In this document: piece after piece, positions 42,985-51,219 of the stretch | Layout of the letters: each line of letters begins with the position of its first letter | How positions within the stretch are numbered: position 1 is the stretch's first letter | NCBI RefSeq assembly: GCF_035552695.1 | Contig: NZ_DASZKT010000258.1 | Coordinates: 56,091 to 120,090 of the forward strand | DNA: 64,000 nt | DNA from: Actinospica sp035552695 | GTDB taxonomy: Bacteria; Actinomycetota; Actinomycetes; Streptomycetales; Catenulisporaceae | Reading direction: 5' to 3' | Notes under the pieces: generated by a model | The model's database searches: none | What the model was told of the DNA's origin: nothing | The model's input: only the letters and a program-made list of their open reading frames with translations | Program-made: the position numbers and the translations under genes

Positions 42985-44585
42985 GTCCTGTAGGACGGGA
43001 CGGCGATGCCTTCGGGCCGTCGATAATGCATCGGCATCTCGATGAGATCGAACACTCGGCCACCGACCTGGCCAACCCGCTGCGGGACGCGCAGGACCGG
43101 CGGCTGCCGCGGATCGCGGGCCCCTGCGGCCTGGTGATCTTCGGCGTGACCGGCGACCTGAGCCGCAAGAAGCTGATGCCGGCGATCTACGACCTGGCGA
43201 ACCGTGGGCTGCTGCCCCCGGGCTTCGCCCTGGTCGGCTTCGCCCGGCGGGACTGGGCGGACCAGGACTTCTCGCAGGTCGTCTACGAGTCGGTCAAGGA
43301 GCACGCGCGGACCCCGTTCCGCGAGGAGGTCTGGAACCAGCTGGCCCAGGGCTTCCGCTTCGTGCCCGGCGAGTTCGGCGACCCGGCGGCCTTCGACCAG
43401 CTCAAGCAGACGATCGACGAGCTGGACCGGCTGCGCGGGACGAACGGCAACCACGCGTTCTACCTCTCGGTGCCGCCGAAGTTCTTCCCGAACGTGGTCA
43501 AGCAGCTCAAGGAGTCCGGCCTGTCGGACGGCGGCGAGGACTCCTGGCGCCGGGTGGTCATCGAGAAGCCCTTCGGCCACGACCTGGCCAGCGCCAAGGA
43601 GCTCAACCGGGTCGTCGGCGAGGTCTTCGCGCCCAAGTCGGTCTTCCGGATCGACCACTACCTGGGCAAGGAGACGGTGCAGAACATCCTGGCGCTGCGC
43701 TTCGCCAACACGATGTTCGAGCCGATCTGGAACCGCAACTACGTGGACCACGTGCAGATCACCATGGCCGAGGACATCGGCATCGGCGGTCGCGCGGGCT
43801 ACTACGACGGCATCGGCGCGGCCCGCGACGTCATCCAGAACCACCTGCTGCAGTTGCTCGCGCTGACGGCGATGGAGGAGCCCGGCTCCTTCGAGGCGGA
43901 CGCGGTGTTCGCGGAGAAGGTCAAGGTGCTCTCGGCCGTGCAGCTGCCCGAGGACCTGGGCAAGCACACCGTGCGCGGCCAGTACTCCGGCGGCTGGCAG
44001 GGCGGCGAGAAGGTGCTCGGCTTCCTGGAGGAGGACGGCATAGCCAAGGACTCCATCACCGACACCTACGCCGCGATCAAGCTGGAGATCGACACCCGCC
44101 GCTGGGCCGGCGTGCCGTTCTACCTGCGCACCGGCAAGCGGCTCGGGCGGCGCGTGACGGAGATCGCGGTGGTCTTCCAGCGCGCCCCGCACCTGCCGTT
44201 CACCGACACCATGACCGAGGAACTCGGCCAGAACGCCCTGGTCATCCGGGTGCAGCCGGACGAGGGCATCACCGTGCGCTTCGGCTCGAAGGTGCCGGGC
44301 ACCTCGATGGAGGTGCGCGACGTGTCGATGGACTTCCAGTACGGCGAGGCGTTCACCGAGTCCTCCCCCGAGGCCTACGAGCGGCTCATCCTGGACGTGC
44401 TGCTCGGCGACGCGCCGCTGTTCCCGCGCAAGGAGGAGGTCGAGATCGGCTGGGAGATCCTCGACCCGATCGAGGAGCACTGGGCGCAGACCGACAAGCC
44501 CGCCCAGTACGCCGCGGGCACCTGGGGTCCGGCCGAGGCCGACGAGATGCTCGCGCGCGACGACCGTACCTGGAGGCGGCCGTGA
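42981..44585 (+). CDS. zwf: Glucose-6-phosphate 1-dehydrogenase
   Basis: A 534-residue enzyme opening the oxidative pentose phosphate route. NADP site VIFGVTGDLSRKKL near 50-62; active-site RIDHYLGKETVQNIL with the catalytic His; VVIEKPFGHDL. The GTG start overlaps the tal stop (GTGA). Allosteric or assembly control by OpcA, encoded next, is the known pattern in actinobacteria. Confidence 0.97.
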   Translation: MSPVGRDGDAFGPSIMHRHLDEIEHSATDLANPLRDAQDRRLPRIAGPCGLVIFGVTGDLSRKKLMPAIYDLANRGLLPPGFALVGFARRDWADQDFSQVVYESVKEHARTPFREEVWNQLAQGFRFVPGEFGDPAAFDQLKQTIDELDRLRGTNGNHAFYLSVPPKFFPNVVKQLKESGLSDGGEDSWRRVVIEKPFGHDLASAKELNRVVGEVFAPKSVFRIDHYLGKETVQNILALRFANTMFEPIWNRNYVDHVQITMAEDIGIGGRAGYYDGIGAARDVIQNHLLQLLALTAMEEPGSFEADAVFAEKVKVLSAVQLPEDLGKHTVRGQYSGGWQGGEKVLGFLEEDGIAKDSITDTYAAIKLEIDTRRWAGVPFYLRTGKRLGRRVTEIAVVFQRAPHLPFTDTMTEELGQNALVIRVQPDEGITVRFGSKVPGTSMEVRDVSMDFQYGEAFTESSPEAYERLILDVLLGDAPLFPRKEEVEIGWEILDPIEEHWAQTDKPAQYAAGTWGPAEADEMLARDDRTWRRP

Positions 44586-45607
44586 TCATCGACTTGACGG
44601 ACACGACGTCGGGCAAGATCGCCTCGACGCTGGTGGCGGCCCGGCACAAGAGCGGCACCCCGACGACGGGCGCCGTGCTGACGCTGGTGGTCTCCACCGA
44701 GGAGCGGCACCACTACGACGCGATGAAGGCCGCGAGCCGGGCCGCCCGGGAGCACCCGGCGCGGATCATCATCGCCATCGGCCGCCCGGACACCACGCGG
44801 ACCCGGCTGGACGCGGAGGTGCGCACCGGCGACGAGAACGGCCCCGGCGAGGTCGTGGTGCTGCGGCTGTACGGCGAGCTGGCCACGCACGCCGACTCCG
44901 TCGTGCTGCCGCTGCTGCTGCCGGACGTGCCGGTGGTCACCTGGTGGCCGGACGAGGGCCCGGACGTGCCGTCGAAGGAGCCGCTCGGCGCCTTCGCGCA
45001 GCGCCGGATCACCGACGCCGCCGAGTACTACAAGCCGATGACCAAGCTGGTGGCGCGGGCCGCGGGCTACCAGCCGGGCGACACCGACCTGGCCTGGACC
45101 CGGCTGACCCCGTGGCGTTCGATGCTGGCCGCCGCGCTGGACCAGTTCCCGCACCGGGTCGTCTCGGTCGCCGTCTCCGGCGAGGAGGGCAACCCCTCGG
45201 TGCGGGTACTGGCCGTGTGGCTGCGGCAGCGGCTCGGCGTGCCGGTCACCCGGACCGCGGACGAGGGCCCGGGCATCACCTCGGTCGAGCTGATGACCGA
45301 GGACGGCCCGATCCGGCTCAGCCGCCCGGACGGCGAGCTGGCCACGCTGTCCGTCCCCGGCCAGCCGGACCGCCCGGTCGCGCTCAAGCGCCGGGAGACC
45401 GCCGAGCTGATCGCCGAGGAGCTGCGCAGGCTCGACTCGGACGACGTCTACGCGCGACTGCTCGCCGAGGTGAACGTGCCGTTCAGCGAGCCGCTGAAGG
45501 TGGCCGGTCCGACGGTCGAGAAGGCGGCCAAGGAGGCCAGGAGGCTCGGCGAGCCCGCGCCGGTCGCGGTCGACGAGGCCCAGACCGAGACCGGGGAGTC
45601 GGCTTGA
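44582..45607 (+). CDS. opcA: Glucose-6-phosphate dehydrogenase assembly protein OpcA
   Basis: A 341-residue OpcA. Family-like blocks are HPARIIIAIGRPD, SVVLPLLLPDVPVVTWWPDEGP and WTRLTPWRSMLAAAL. OpcA binds and redox-activates G6PDH. The GTG start overlaps the zwf stop by 4 nt, and the stop overlaps the pgl TTG, so expression is tightly coupled. Confidence 0.96.
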   Translation: MIIDLTDTTSGKIASTLVAARHKSGTPTTGAVLTLVVSTEERHHYDAMKAASRAAREHPARIIIAIGRPDTTRTRLDAEVRTGDENGPGEVVVLRLYGELATHADSVVLPLLLPDVPVVTWWPDEGPDVPSKEPLGAFAQRRITDAAEYYKPMTKLVARAAGYQPGDTDLAWTRLTPWRSMLAAALDQFPHRVVSVAVSGEEGNPSVRVLAVWLRQRLGVPVTRTADEGPGITSVELMTEDGPIRLSRPDGELATLSVPGQPDRPVALKRRETAELIAEELRRLDSDDVYARLLAEVNVPFSEPLKVAGPTVEKAAKEARRLGEPAPVAVDEAQTETGESA

Positions 45608-46371
45608 CTGCCACGCGCGCCGGAGCCCGCGTCATCCGCCACCCGGACGGGCCGGTCCTGGCTTCGGCTGCGGCGGCGCGGCTAGCGACCAGGCTGGTCG
45701 ACGTGCTGGCCGAGCGGGAGGTCGCGCACCTGGTGCTGACCGGCGGCACGATCGGCATCGGCACCCTGGCCGCGCTCGCGCAGCTGCCGGCGCGCGAGGC
45801 CGTGGACTGGGGCCGGGTGCACCTGTGGTGGGGCGACGAGCGCTTCGTGCCCTCCGGGGACAAGGAGCGCAACGAGACCCAGGCCAGGGACGCCCTGCTG
45901 GACTCGCTGCCGCTCGACCCGCGGTTCGTGCACGCCATGGCCGCGAGCGACGGCCCGGACGGCGAGAACGCGGAGGCGGCCGCCGAGCGGTACGCGGCGG
46001 AGCTGGCGAAGTACGCCGGGTCCTCGGGCACGGACGCCCCGGCGTTCGACGTGCTGCTGCTCGGCATGGGTCCGGACGGCCACATCGCCTCGCTGTTCCC
46101 GGACCACCCGGGCACGCACGAGGTGGCGCCGTCCGCGATCGCGGTGCACAACTCTCCCAAGCCGCCGCCCAACCGGATCTCGCTGACCTTCCGGGTGATC
46201 CAGGCGGCGCGCGAGGTGTGGGTGGTGGCCTCCGGAGCGGAGAAGGCCGAGGCCGTGGCGCGGGCGCTGTCCAGCGCGGACCAGGTGCACACGCCGGCCG
46301 TGGGCGCGCATGGCACCGAGGCGACGCTGTGGCTGGTCGACGAGGCCGCGGCGAGCCTGCTCCAGCAGTAA
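45604..46371 (+). CDS. pgl: 6-phosphogluconolactonase
   Basis: A 255-residue lactonase (glucosamine-6-phosphate isomerase fold). LVLTGGTIG near 40 binds phosphate; HLWWGDERFVP and VLLLGMGPDGHIASLFP are signature blocks. It hydrolyses 6-phosphogluconolactone. TTG 45604 overlaps the opcA stop (TTGA). Last gene of the operon, followed by a hairpin terminator. Confidence 0.95.
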   Translation: MTATRAGARVIRHPDGPVLASAAAARLATRLVDVLAEREVAHLVLTGGTIGIGTLAALAQLPAREAVDWGRVHLWWGDERFVPSGDKERNETQARDALLDSLPLDPRFVHAMAASDGPDGENAEAAAERYAAELAKYAGSSGTDAPAFDVLLLGMGPDGHIASLFPDHPGTHEVAPSAIAVHNSPKPPPNRISLTFRVIQAAREVWVVASGAEKAEAVARALSSADQVHTPAVGAHGTEATLWLVDEAAASLLQQ

Positions 46372-46382
46372 CCCGAGTACGG

Positions 46383-46426
46383 GAGCAGGGCCTCGCGGTC
46401 GCGAAGACCGCGGGGCCCTGCTCTTT
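46383..46426 (+). terminator. Terminator after pgl
   Basis: Outer arms GAGCAGGGCC (46383-46392) and GGCCCTGCTC (46414-46423) enclose a second hairpin (46394-46400 with 46406-46412), followed by TTTACA. It lies 12 nt past the pgl stop and closes the pentose phosphate operon. Confidence 0.85.
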
Positions 46427-46459
46427 ACAACACAATCTGCAAAGTGTACGTTTTGTACA
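46424..46459 (+). promoter_or_regulatory. Promoter with overlapping palindrome for the toxin-antitoxin pair
   Basis: A -35-like TTTACA (46424-46429) and a -10-like TACGTT (46447-46452) are 17 nt apart. The expected transcription start falls at about the antitoxin ATG (46459), implying a leaderless mRNA. The palindrome TGTAC-GTTTT-GTACA (46445-46459) covers the -10 box and start codon. This is where an autorepressing antitoxin complex would bind. Confidence 0.65.
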
Positions 46460-46722
46460 TGGCAGAGACAGTAACGTTGACCGACGCGCGTACGCGCCTC
46501 GGCAATCTCGTCGCCAAATCGCACCACGGCGGCGAGATCATCACCATCACGCAGCACGGCACGCCGGTGGCGGCGATCGTGCCCTACGAGGTGCTGGAGT
46601 ACTTCCGGCGCCGCGAGGACGAGGCCGACATCGCGCTGGCCGAGCGGATCCTGGCGGAGGACGACGACGTCGTGCCGCACGACCAGGTAAGGAAGCTCCT
46701 GGGATTGGACGAGGACCAGTAA
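46459..46722 (+). CDS. Phd/YefM-type antitoxin
   Basis: An 87-residue antitoxin. The Phd/YefM DNA-binding fold is ETVTLTDARTRLGNLVAKSHHGGEIITITQHGTPVAAIVPYE; the acidic C-terminus (DDDVVPHDQVRKLLGLDEDQ) is the usual toxin-wrapping segment. ATG 46459 is likely the start; GTG 46444 would place it inside the promoter. The toxin gene starts immediately after the stop. Confidence 0.9.
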   Translation: MAETVTLTDARTRLGNLVAKSHHGGEIITITQHGTPVAAIVPYEVLEYFRRREDEADIALAERILAEDDDVVPHDQVRKLLGLDEDQ

Positions 46723-47025
46723 GTGCCACGTCACAAGGACAGGGAAACCGACGAGGAACAGCGCAGGACCTACTGGATCGACTGGAAGCCGGCCGCCATC
46801 GACGCCGCCAGTCTGCTGTACCGCGAGGACAAGCTCGGGGCACAGCTGGTGCTGACGGCCGTCTACGAACTCGGCGACAACCCCCGGCCGGGCAACAGCA
46901 CGAACCTCGGCCGGGGCGGGCTTCGCCGGCTGCTGCTCGGCTACTACCGAGTGCTCTACAAGGTCTCGGAGAAGAACGCCACGGTCACGGTCATCATGGT
47001 GGCCAAGGCCCCGCATCCGCAGTAA
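46723..47025 (+). CDS. RelE/ParE-superfamily toxin
   Basis: A 100-residue toxin. The RelE fold is suggested by YWIDWKPAAIDAASLLYRED, then PRPGNSTNLGRGGLRRLLLGYYRVLYKVSEKNATVTVIMVAK, with the late-strand 'YRVLYKV' and 'V.KAPH' elements. RelE-type toxins cleave mRNA on ribosomes; ParE-type act on gyrase, and the sequence does not settle which. Starts at GTG 46723 directly after the antitoxin stop TAA. N-terminal charged residues (HKDRETDEEQ) are longer than in many members. Confidence 0.86.
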   Translation: MPRHKDRETDEEQRRTYWIDWKPAAIDAASLLYREDKLGAQLVLTAVYELGDNPRPGNSTNLGRGGLRRLLLGYYRVLYKVSEKNATVTVIMVAKAPHPQ

Positions 47026-47060
47026 CCGGGTCTGCGATTACCAGACCTGCGATGACGCAG

Positions 47061-47195
47061 TACGATACCCCTTGCCCCGGCTCCTGCCGGGGCCGCGCGC
47101 GGAGAGCGAAGCCGGTGTGAGTCCGGCACTGTCCCGCAACGGTTACCCCGACTGAGTCCTGCTCAGGCTCAGGGGAAGTCCGGTCGCCTCTCGGC
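47061..47195 (+). promoter_or_regulatory. Cobalamin riboswitch
   Basis: The core of a B12 riboswitch is present: GAAGCCGGTGTGAGTCCGGC (47108-47127) leading into ACTGTCCCGCAACGG (47128-47142), and a B12-box-like AGTCCGGTCGCC near 47177-47188. It lies 40 nt upstream of the NiCoT transporter start, so cobalamin binding should shut off that gene. GC-rich hairpins flank it (47075-47093). Ends are approximate. Confidence 0.92.
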
Positions 47196-47236
47196 GCGCG
47201 AACGGTTCGCCAGCCTCGATGGAAGGATTGGTCCGT

Positions 47237-48331
47237 ATGCGCGGGTTCCTGCATGCCCTGAACCCCTCGGAATGGGCTCGCCTCGGCCTGATAGCGCTGA
47301 TCGTGCTCGCGATCAACGGCTTCGGCTGGGGCATCTACATTTTCACGGTGATGCCGCATCACTTCGCCTACGCGAAACTCGGCGTGGGCCTCGGCGTGGC
47401 CGTGACCGCCTGGACGCTCGGCGCCCGGCACGCCTTCGACGCCGACCACATCTCAGCGATCGACAACACCACCCGCAAGTTCATGGCCGACGGCCGGCGC
47501 CCGCTGACGACGGGGTTCTTCTTCGCCCTCGGGCATTCCAGCATCGTGATGGCGGTCGGCGTCGGCATCTCGTTCGCCGCGCGGGCCGTCTTCGGCGCCG
47601 TGGTGAATCCGGATTCGACCTATGAGACGCTCGGCGGCATGCTCGGCACGCTGACCTCGGCGAGCTTCCTCTACCTGATCGCCGCGCTGAATCTGATCGT
47701 GCTGGTCGGGATCGCCAAGGTGTTCAAGGGATTGCGCCGCGGCGAGCTGAACGAGGAAGAACTCGAACGCCAGCTTCAGGCACGTGGCCTGATGTGGCGC
47801 TTCTTCGGCCGCTTCATGAGGTCGATCACCAAGCCCTGGCAGCTCTACTTCGTGGGCTGCGTCTTCGGCATCGGATTCGACACCGCGACGGAGGTCGTGC
47901 TGCTCGCGGCCACCGCGTACGCGGCGACCAGCGGCCTGCCTTTTTACGCCGTGCTCGCGCTTCCGCTGCTGTTCTCCGGCGGCATGACGCTGTTCGACAC
48001 GCTCGACGGGTGCTTCATGAACTTCGCATACGGCTGGGCCTTCGCGAGGCCGGTCCGCAAGGTCTACTACAACCTGGTGATCACCGGTCTCTCGATCGCG
48101 GCGGCGTTCATCATCGGCACGGTCGAGGTGCTCGGCGTGCTGACCAGCGAACTGCACCTGAGCGGCGGCTTCTGGGACTTCATGGCGAACTTCGACATCA
48201 ACAGGGCCGGGTTCATCATCGCCGGACTGTTCGCCGTGACGTGGATCGCGGCGCTGCTGGTGTGGCGCATCGGCAAGGTGGAGCACCGCTGGACGATGCG
48301 CGAAACGCCTGCCGCGGAGATCGCCGAGTGA
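47237..48331 (+). CDS. Nickel/cobalt transporter (NiCoT family)
   Basis: A 364-residue eight-span permease. The NiCoT signature RHAFDADHISAIDNTTRKF (near residues 63-81) contains the essential His-x4-Asp-His. GFFFALGHSSIV, GIGFDTATEVVLLA and LFSGGMTLFDTLDGCFM are the other conserved motifs. The riboswitch control argues for cobalt uptake for B12 synthesis. ATG 47237 is chosen because GGAAGGA lies nine bases upstream; ATG 47219 is an alternative. Confidence 0.95.
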   Translation: MRGFLHALNPSEWARLGLIALIVLAINGFGWGIYIFTVMPHHFAYAKLGVGLGVAVTAWTLGARHAFDADHISAIDNTTRKFMADGRRPLTTGFFFALGHSSIVMAVGVGISFAARAVFGAVVNPDSTYETLGGMLGTLTSASFLYLIAALNLIVLVGIAKVFKGLRRGELNEEELERQLQARGLMWRFFGRFMRSITKPWQLYFVGCVFGIGFDTATEVVLLAATAYAATSGLPFYAVLALPLLFSGGMTLFDTLDGCFMNFAYGWAFARPVRKVYYNLVITGLSIAAAFIIGTVEVLGVLTSELHLSGGFWDFMANFDINRAGFIIAGLFAVTWIAALLVWRIGKVEHRWTMRETPAAEIAE

Positions 48332-48347
48332 CCCGCCGAGTGAGTTC

Positions 48348-49490
48348 TCAGGCGAGCGGCCGCGGCGCCCAGTCGAGCCACATGCCGTGCATCCCGGCCG
48401 AGCCGAGGCGGAACAGCCGCTCCCGGCCGCCGAGGTAGACGACCGCGCCCAGCACCTCGTGCACGTCCCTGCCTTCGGGCGCACCGGGATCGGGCTTGCC
48501 GCTGAACAGGCCGAGCCCGATCCGGTAGGCCTCCTTGAGGATCAGCACCAGGTCGCGTCGCGCGCCGAGTTCGCGCACCAGCCGCACGAGTTCCTCGCGG
48601 CCCTCGACGCTCCAGTGCGGCAGGCTGTTCGACACGAAGACGCACGGGATCGCGTTGTCCGCCACCGAATCCACCGCGTCGGCGAGAATGCGCACGGCGT
48701 CGCCCCTGCGCAGCTTCACCGGCCGGCGCGCCGCGTGCTCCAGGGCCGCCTCCAGCCGCGCACGGCGCTCGTGATGCTCGGGCCAGACCAGCGCACGCAG
48801 CCACGCACAGGCGTCGGGGTCGGTCGGGCTCAACGGATTCAGATCAAGACCGACACGCGAGGAGACGCGGAGCGGCTTGGTGACGAAGGGGGCGAGCTGT
48901 TCCGGCGTGCACGCGCCGTGGATCGGGCAATGCAGCGGCGGCACGCCCTCCGCCGAGGCCTCCCCGCCCTCGAGGACCGTGCCGTCGGAGAACTCGTAGC
49001 GGTAGTCATAGCGATCGGTGTGCAACAGCAGGCCCGCGCTGGGACCGATCTCGATCAGCCCCAGCGGACGACGCGTCGTGGCCTGCACCCAGCCGAACGC
49101 GGGCAGCAGCTGCGCGCCGCGCAGCACCTCGTTCGTCTGCGTCTCCCCCGTCGCCAGCAGCGGATCGATCTCCGCGCGATGAGCGGTGACGAACTCGACG
49201 AAGGCCTTCGTCAGATTCTCGTCAGGCAGCCTGGTGCCGCCGAGCGAGGGGTAGTACTCCGCCAGCGGCTCGTCCGGGTGGTCGAAGAGCACGCGGTGCA
49301 CGGCCGCGAAGAACAGGTTCGGAATCCGCTGCCGGAGCGGTGCCCGCCCCAGCACCTCGACGAAGTACCCGCCGGCGGCGAGGTCGTCGGAGACGTACTG
49401 GCACAGCGCGGTGTAGAGCGGGGAGCTTTGCCGCACCTCGCGATCGATGAAGATCTCGAATCTGCGCGTCGTCTCATCCCAGTCCGTCAT
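48348..49490 (-). CDS. DUF2332 family protein
   Basis: A 380-residue cytoplasmic protein of the DUF2332 family. Matching blocks include SPLYTALCQYVSDDLAAGG near 20-40, RIPNLFFAAVHRVLFDHP and NEVLRGAQLLPAFGW, then LGLIEIGPSAGLLLHTDRYDY and SRVGLDLNPLSPTDP. GPSAGL and DLNPL resemble the region used by SAM methyltransferase-like folds, though catalysis has not been shown. Convergent with the NiCoT gene (16-nt gap). Confidence 0.88.
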   Translation of the reverse strand: MTDWDETTRRFEIFIDREVRQSSPLYTALCQYVSDDLAAGGYFVEVLGRAPLRQRIPNLFFAAVHRVLFDHPDEPLAEYYPSLGGTRLPDENLTKAFVEFVTAHRAEIDPLLATGETQTNEVLRGAQLLPAFGWVQATTRRPLGLIEIGPSAGLLLHTDRYDYRYEFSDGTVLEGGEASAEGVPPLHCPIHGACTPEQLAPFVTKPLRVSSRVGLDLNPLSPTDPDACAWLRALVWPEHHERRARLEAALEHAARRPVKLRRGDAVRILADAVDSVADNAIPCVFVSNSLPHWSVEGREELVRLVRELGARRDLVLILKEAYRIGLGLFSGKPDPGAPEGRDVHEVLGAVVYLGGRERLFRLGSAGMHGMWLDWAPRPLA

Positions 49491-49545
49491 GGGCCGATCT
49501 TAGCGATCAGCCCCGGACGGAGCCGAGGCCCAGGGCCCGCGCGGG

Positions 49546-49881
49546 TCAGATCTCGCCGCGCAGCTTGGCGAGCGCCTCGGCCAGGATCGCCTCGCCGTCC
49601 TCGTTGCTGCGCCGCTCGCGCACGTACGCCAGGTGCGTCTTGTACGGCTCGGTGCGCGGGGGGGCCGGCGGATTGTCCCGGTCCGGACCGGCCGGGAAAC
49701 CGCAGCGCGGGCAGTCCCAGGTCTCCGGGATCGCCGCGTCGCTGGCGAAACTCGGCCGCGTCTCGTGCCCGTTGCAGCAGTAGAAGGTGATCCAGACGCG
49801 CGGCGCGGTGTCGCCCCGCTCGGCCTCGCCCATCGGACCGGCGCCGACCCGGCTGCCGCGAATCGCGTTGCCACTAGCCAC
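49546..49881 (-). CDS. RbpA-family RNA polymerase-binding protein
   Basis: A 111-residue protein of the RbpA/RbpB group. The N-terminal GNAIRGSRVGAGPMGEAERG precedes a zinc-ribbon-like pair (YCCNGHETRP and WDCPRCGFP), and the C-terminal sigma-interacting-type helix is PYKTHLAYVRERRS..EAILAEAL. The classical RbpA motif is RTHWDML.ERR, so this is the paralogous subgroup. GTG 49881 starts VASGNAIRG. It lies just upstream of the DUF2332 gene stop region on the same strand, after secG. Confidence 0.88.
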   Translation of the reverse strand: MASGNAIRGSRVGAGPMGEAERGDTAPRVWITFYCCNGHETRPSFASDAAIPETWDCPRCGFPAGPDRDNPPAPPRTEPYKTHLAYVRERRSNEDGEAILAEALAKLRGEI

Positions 49882-50029
49882 TTTTATCCGTCTCCCTGCC
49901 GCAGACCGCGTAGTGCTCCACCCGCGCCGTACAAAAGGCGCGATGCACCAGTGTACGAGCGATAGGTCAGACGCGGGTGCGCGTCCCCTGGTTCCGCCCT
50001 GCATCGCGACGGATTTGAGCCGATCTGTC

Positions 50030-50257
50030 CTACTTGTAGCCGATCCCGATGCCGATGATGCAGGCGAGCCAGATCACCGAGAGGACGATCGTGATGCGGT
50101 CCAGGTTCTTCTCAACCACCGAGGAACCGCCGTGCTGCGAGGTGAAACCGCCGCCGAACATGTCGGACAGGCCGCCGCCCTTGCCCTTGTGCATGAGGAC
50201 GAACAGGATCAGCAGCAGGCTGGTGATACCCAGGATGATCTCAAGGCCGAGGATCAC
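50030..50257 (-). CDS. secG: Preprotein translocase subunit SecG
   Basis: A 75-residue SecG with two spans (LEIILGITSLLLILFVLMHKGKG and IVLSVIWLACIIGIGIGYK) joined by the loop GGGLSDMFGGGFTSQHGGSSV. It stabilises the SecYEG channel. GTG 50257 is the start. It follows tpiA at ~100 nt. Confidence 0.95.
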   Translation of the reverse strand: MILGLEIILGITSLLLILFVLMHKGKGGGLSDMFGGGFTSQHGGSSVVEKNLDRITIVLSVIWLACIIGIGIGYK

Positions 50258-50284
50258 GGGGTTCTTCTCTCTCGATGGACGGAT

Positions 50285-50312
50285 GGCGGCTGCCGCGTGT
50301 GCAGCAGCCGCC
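50285..50312. terminator. Hairpin between tpiA and secG
   Basis: Nine-bp arms GGCGGCTGC (50285-50293) and GCAGCCGCC (50304-50312) with a 10-nt loop. No T-tract follows on either strand, so it may attenuate rather than fully end transcription from the glycolytic genes into secG. Confidence 0.4.
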
Positions 50313-50361
50313 CCAGATTACCTGCTCCAGCGGGTGCGGGACCAGTAGCACCGGCTCGGCG

Positions 50362-51153
50362 TCAGCCGGCGACCGCGGTGTCCCGGTAGCGCACGATCCG
50401 GACGAAGTCGTCCGGGTCCAGCGAGGCGCCGCCGATCAGCGCGCCGTCCACGTCCTTCTCGGCCATGATCCCGGCCGCGTTGGAGCCCTTCACCGAGCCG
50501 CCGTACAGGATGCGGGTGGCCGCGGCCGTCTCGGCGTCGTAGAGCGAGCCGAGCCGGGTGCGGATCGCGCCGATGACCTCCTGCGCGTCGGCCGGGGTGG
50601 CGACCTCGCCGGTGCCGATCGCCCAGACCGGCTCGTAGGCCAGCACGGACTTGCGCACCTGCTCGCCGGTCAGCCCCGCGAGCGAGCCGCCGACCTGCTC
50701 CAGCACGTGCTCGACGTGGTTCTGAGCGTGCCGGACCTCGAGCTTCTCGCCGATGCAGACGATCGGGCTGATCTCGTGCTTGAGCGCGATCGCCGCCTTC
50801 GCCGCGACCATGGCATCGGTCTCGCCGTGGTACTCGCGCCGCTCGGAGTGCCCGACGGCCACGTAGGCGCACTTCAGCTTGGCGAGCATGGCGGCCGAGA
50901 TCTCGCCGGTGTACGCGCCGGACTCGTGCGTGGACACGTCCTGCGCGCCGTACTTGATCTTGAACTTGTCGCCGTCGACGAGGGTCTGGATCGAGCGCAG
51001 GTCGGTGAACGGCGCGAGTACCGCCACCTCCACCGCCGCGTGGTCCTTGTCGTTGAGGGCGTAGGCGATCTTCTGAACGTGGGCGATGGCCTCGAAGTGG
51101 TTGAGGTTCATCTTCCAGTTGCCCGCCATGAGCGGGGTGCGGCCGTTAGACAT
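50362..51153 (-). CDS. tpiA: Triosephosphate isomerase
   Basis: A 263-residue TIM barrel. Catalytic residues are Lys14 (NWKMNL), His102 (VGHSERR) and Glu174 (AYEPVWAIGTG). ATG 51153 has AGGAA just upstream; the frame is open six codons earlier only through a TTG. It is the last of gap-pgk-tpiA on this strand, with 66 nt before it. Confidence 0.97.
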   Translation of the reverse strand: MSNGRTPLMAGNWKMNLNHFEAIAHVQKIAYALNDKDHAAVEVAVLAPFTDLRSIQTLVDGDKFKIKYGAQDVSTHESGAYTGEISAAMLAKLKCAYVAVGHSERREYHGETDAMVAAKAAIALKHEISPIVCIGEKLEVRHAQNHVEHVLEQVGGSLAGLTGEQVRKSVLAYEPVWAIGTGEVATPADAQEVIGAIRTRLGSLYDAETAAATRILYGGSVKGSNAAGIMAEKDVDGALIGGASLDPDDFVRIVRYRDTAVAG

Positions 51154-51219
51154 GAATTCCTTTCCAAGCACCAGTTCCCCGGCTGCAATCCAGCGGAGTA
51201 CGCGTCGTGCTCACGTGAT

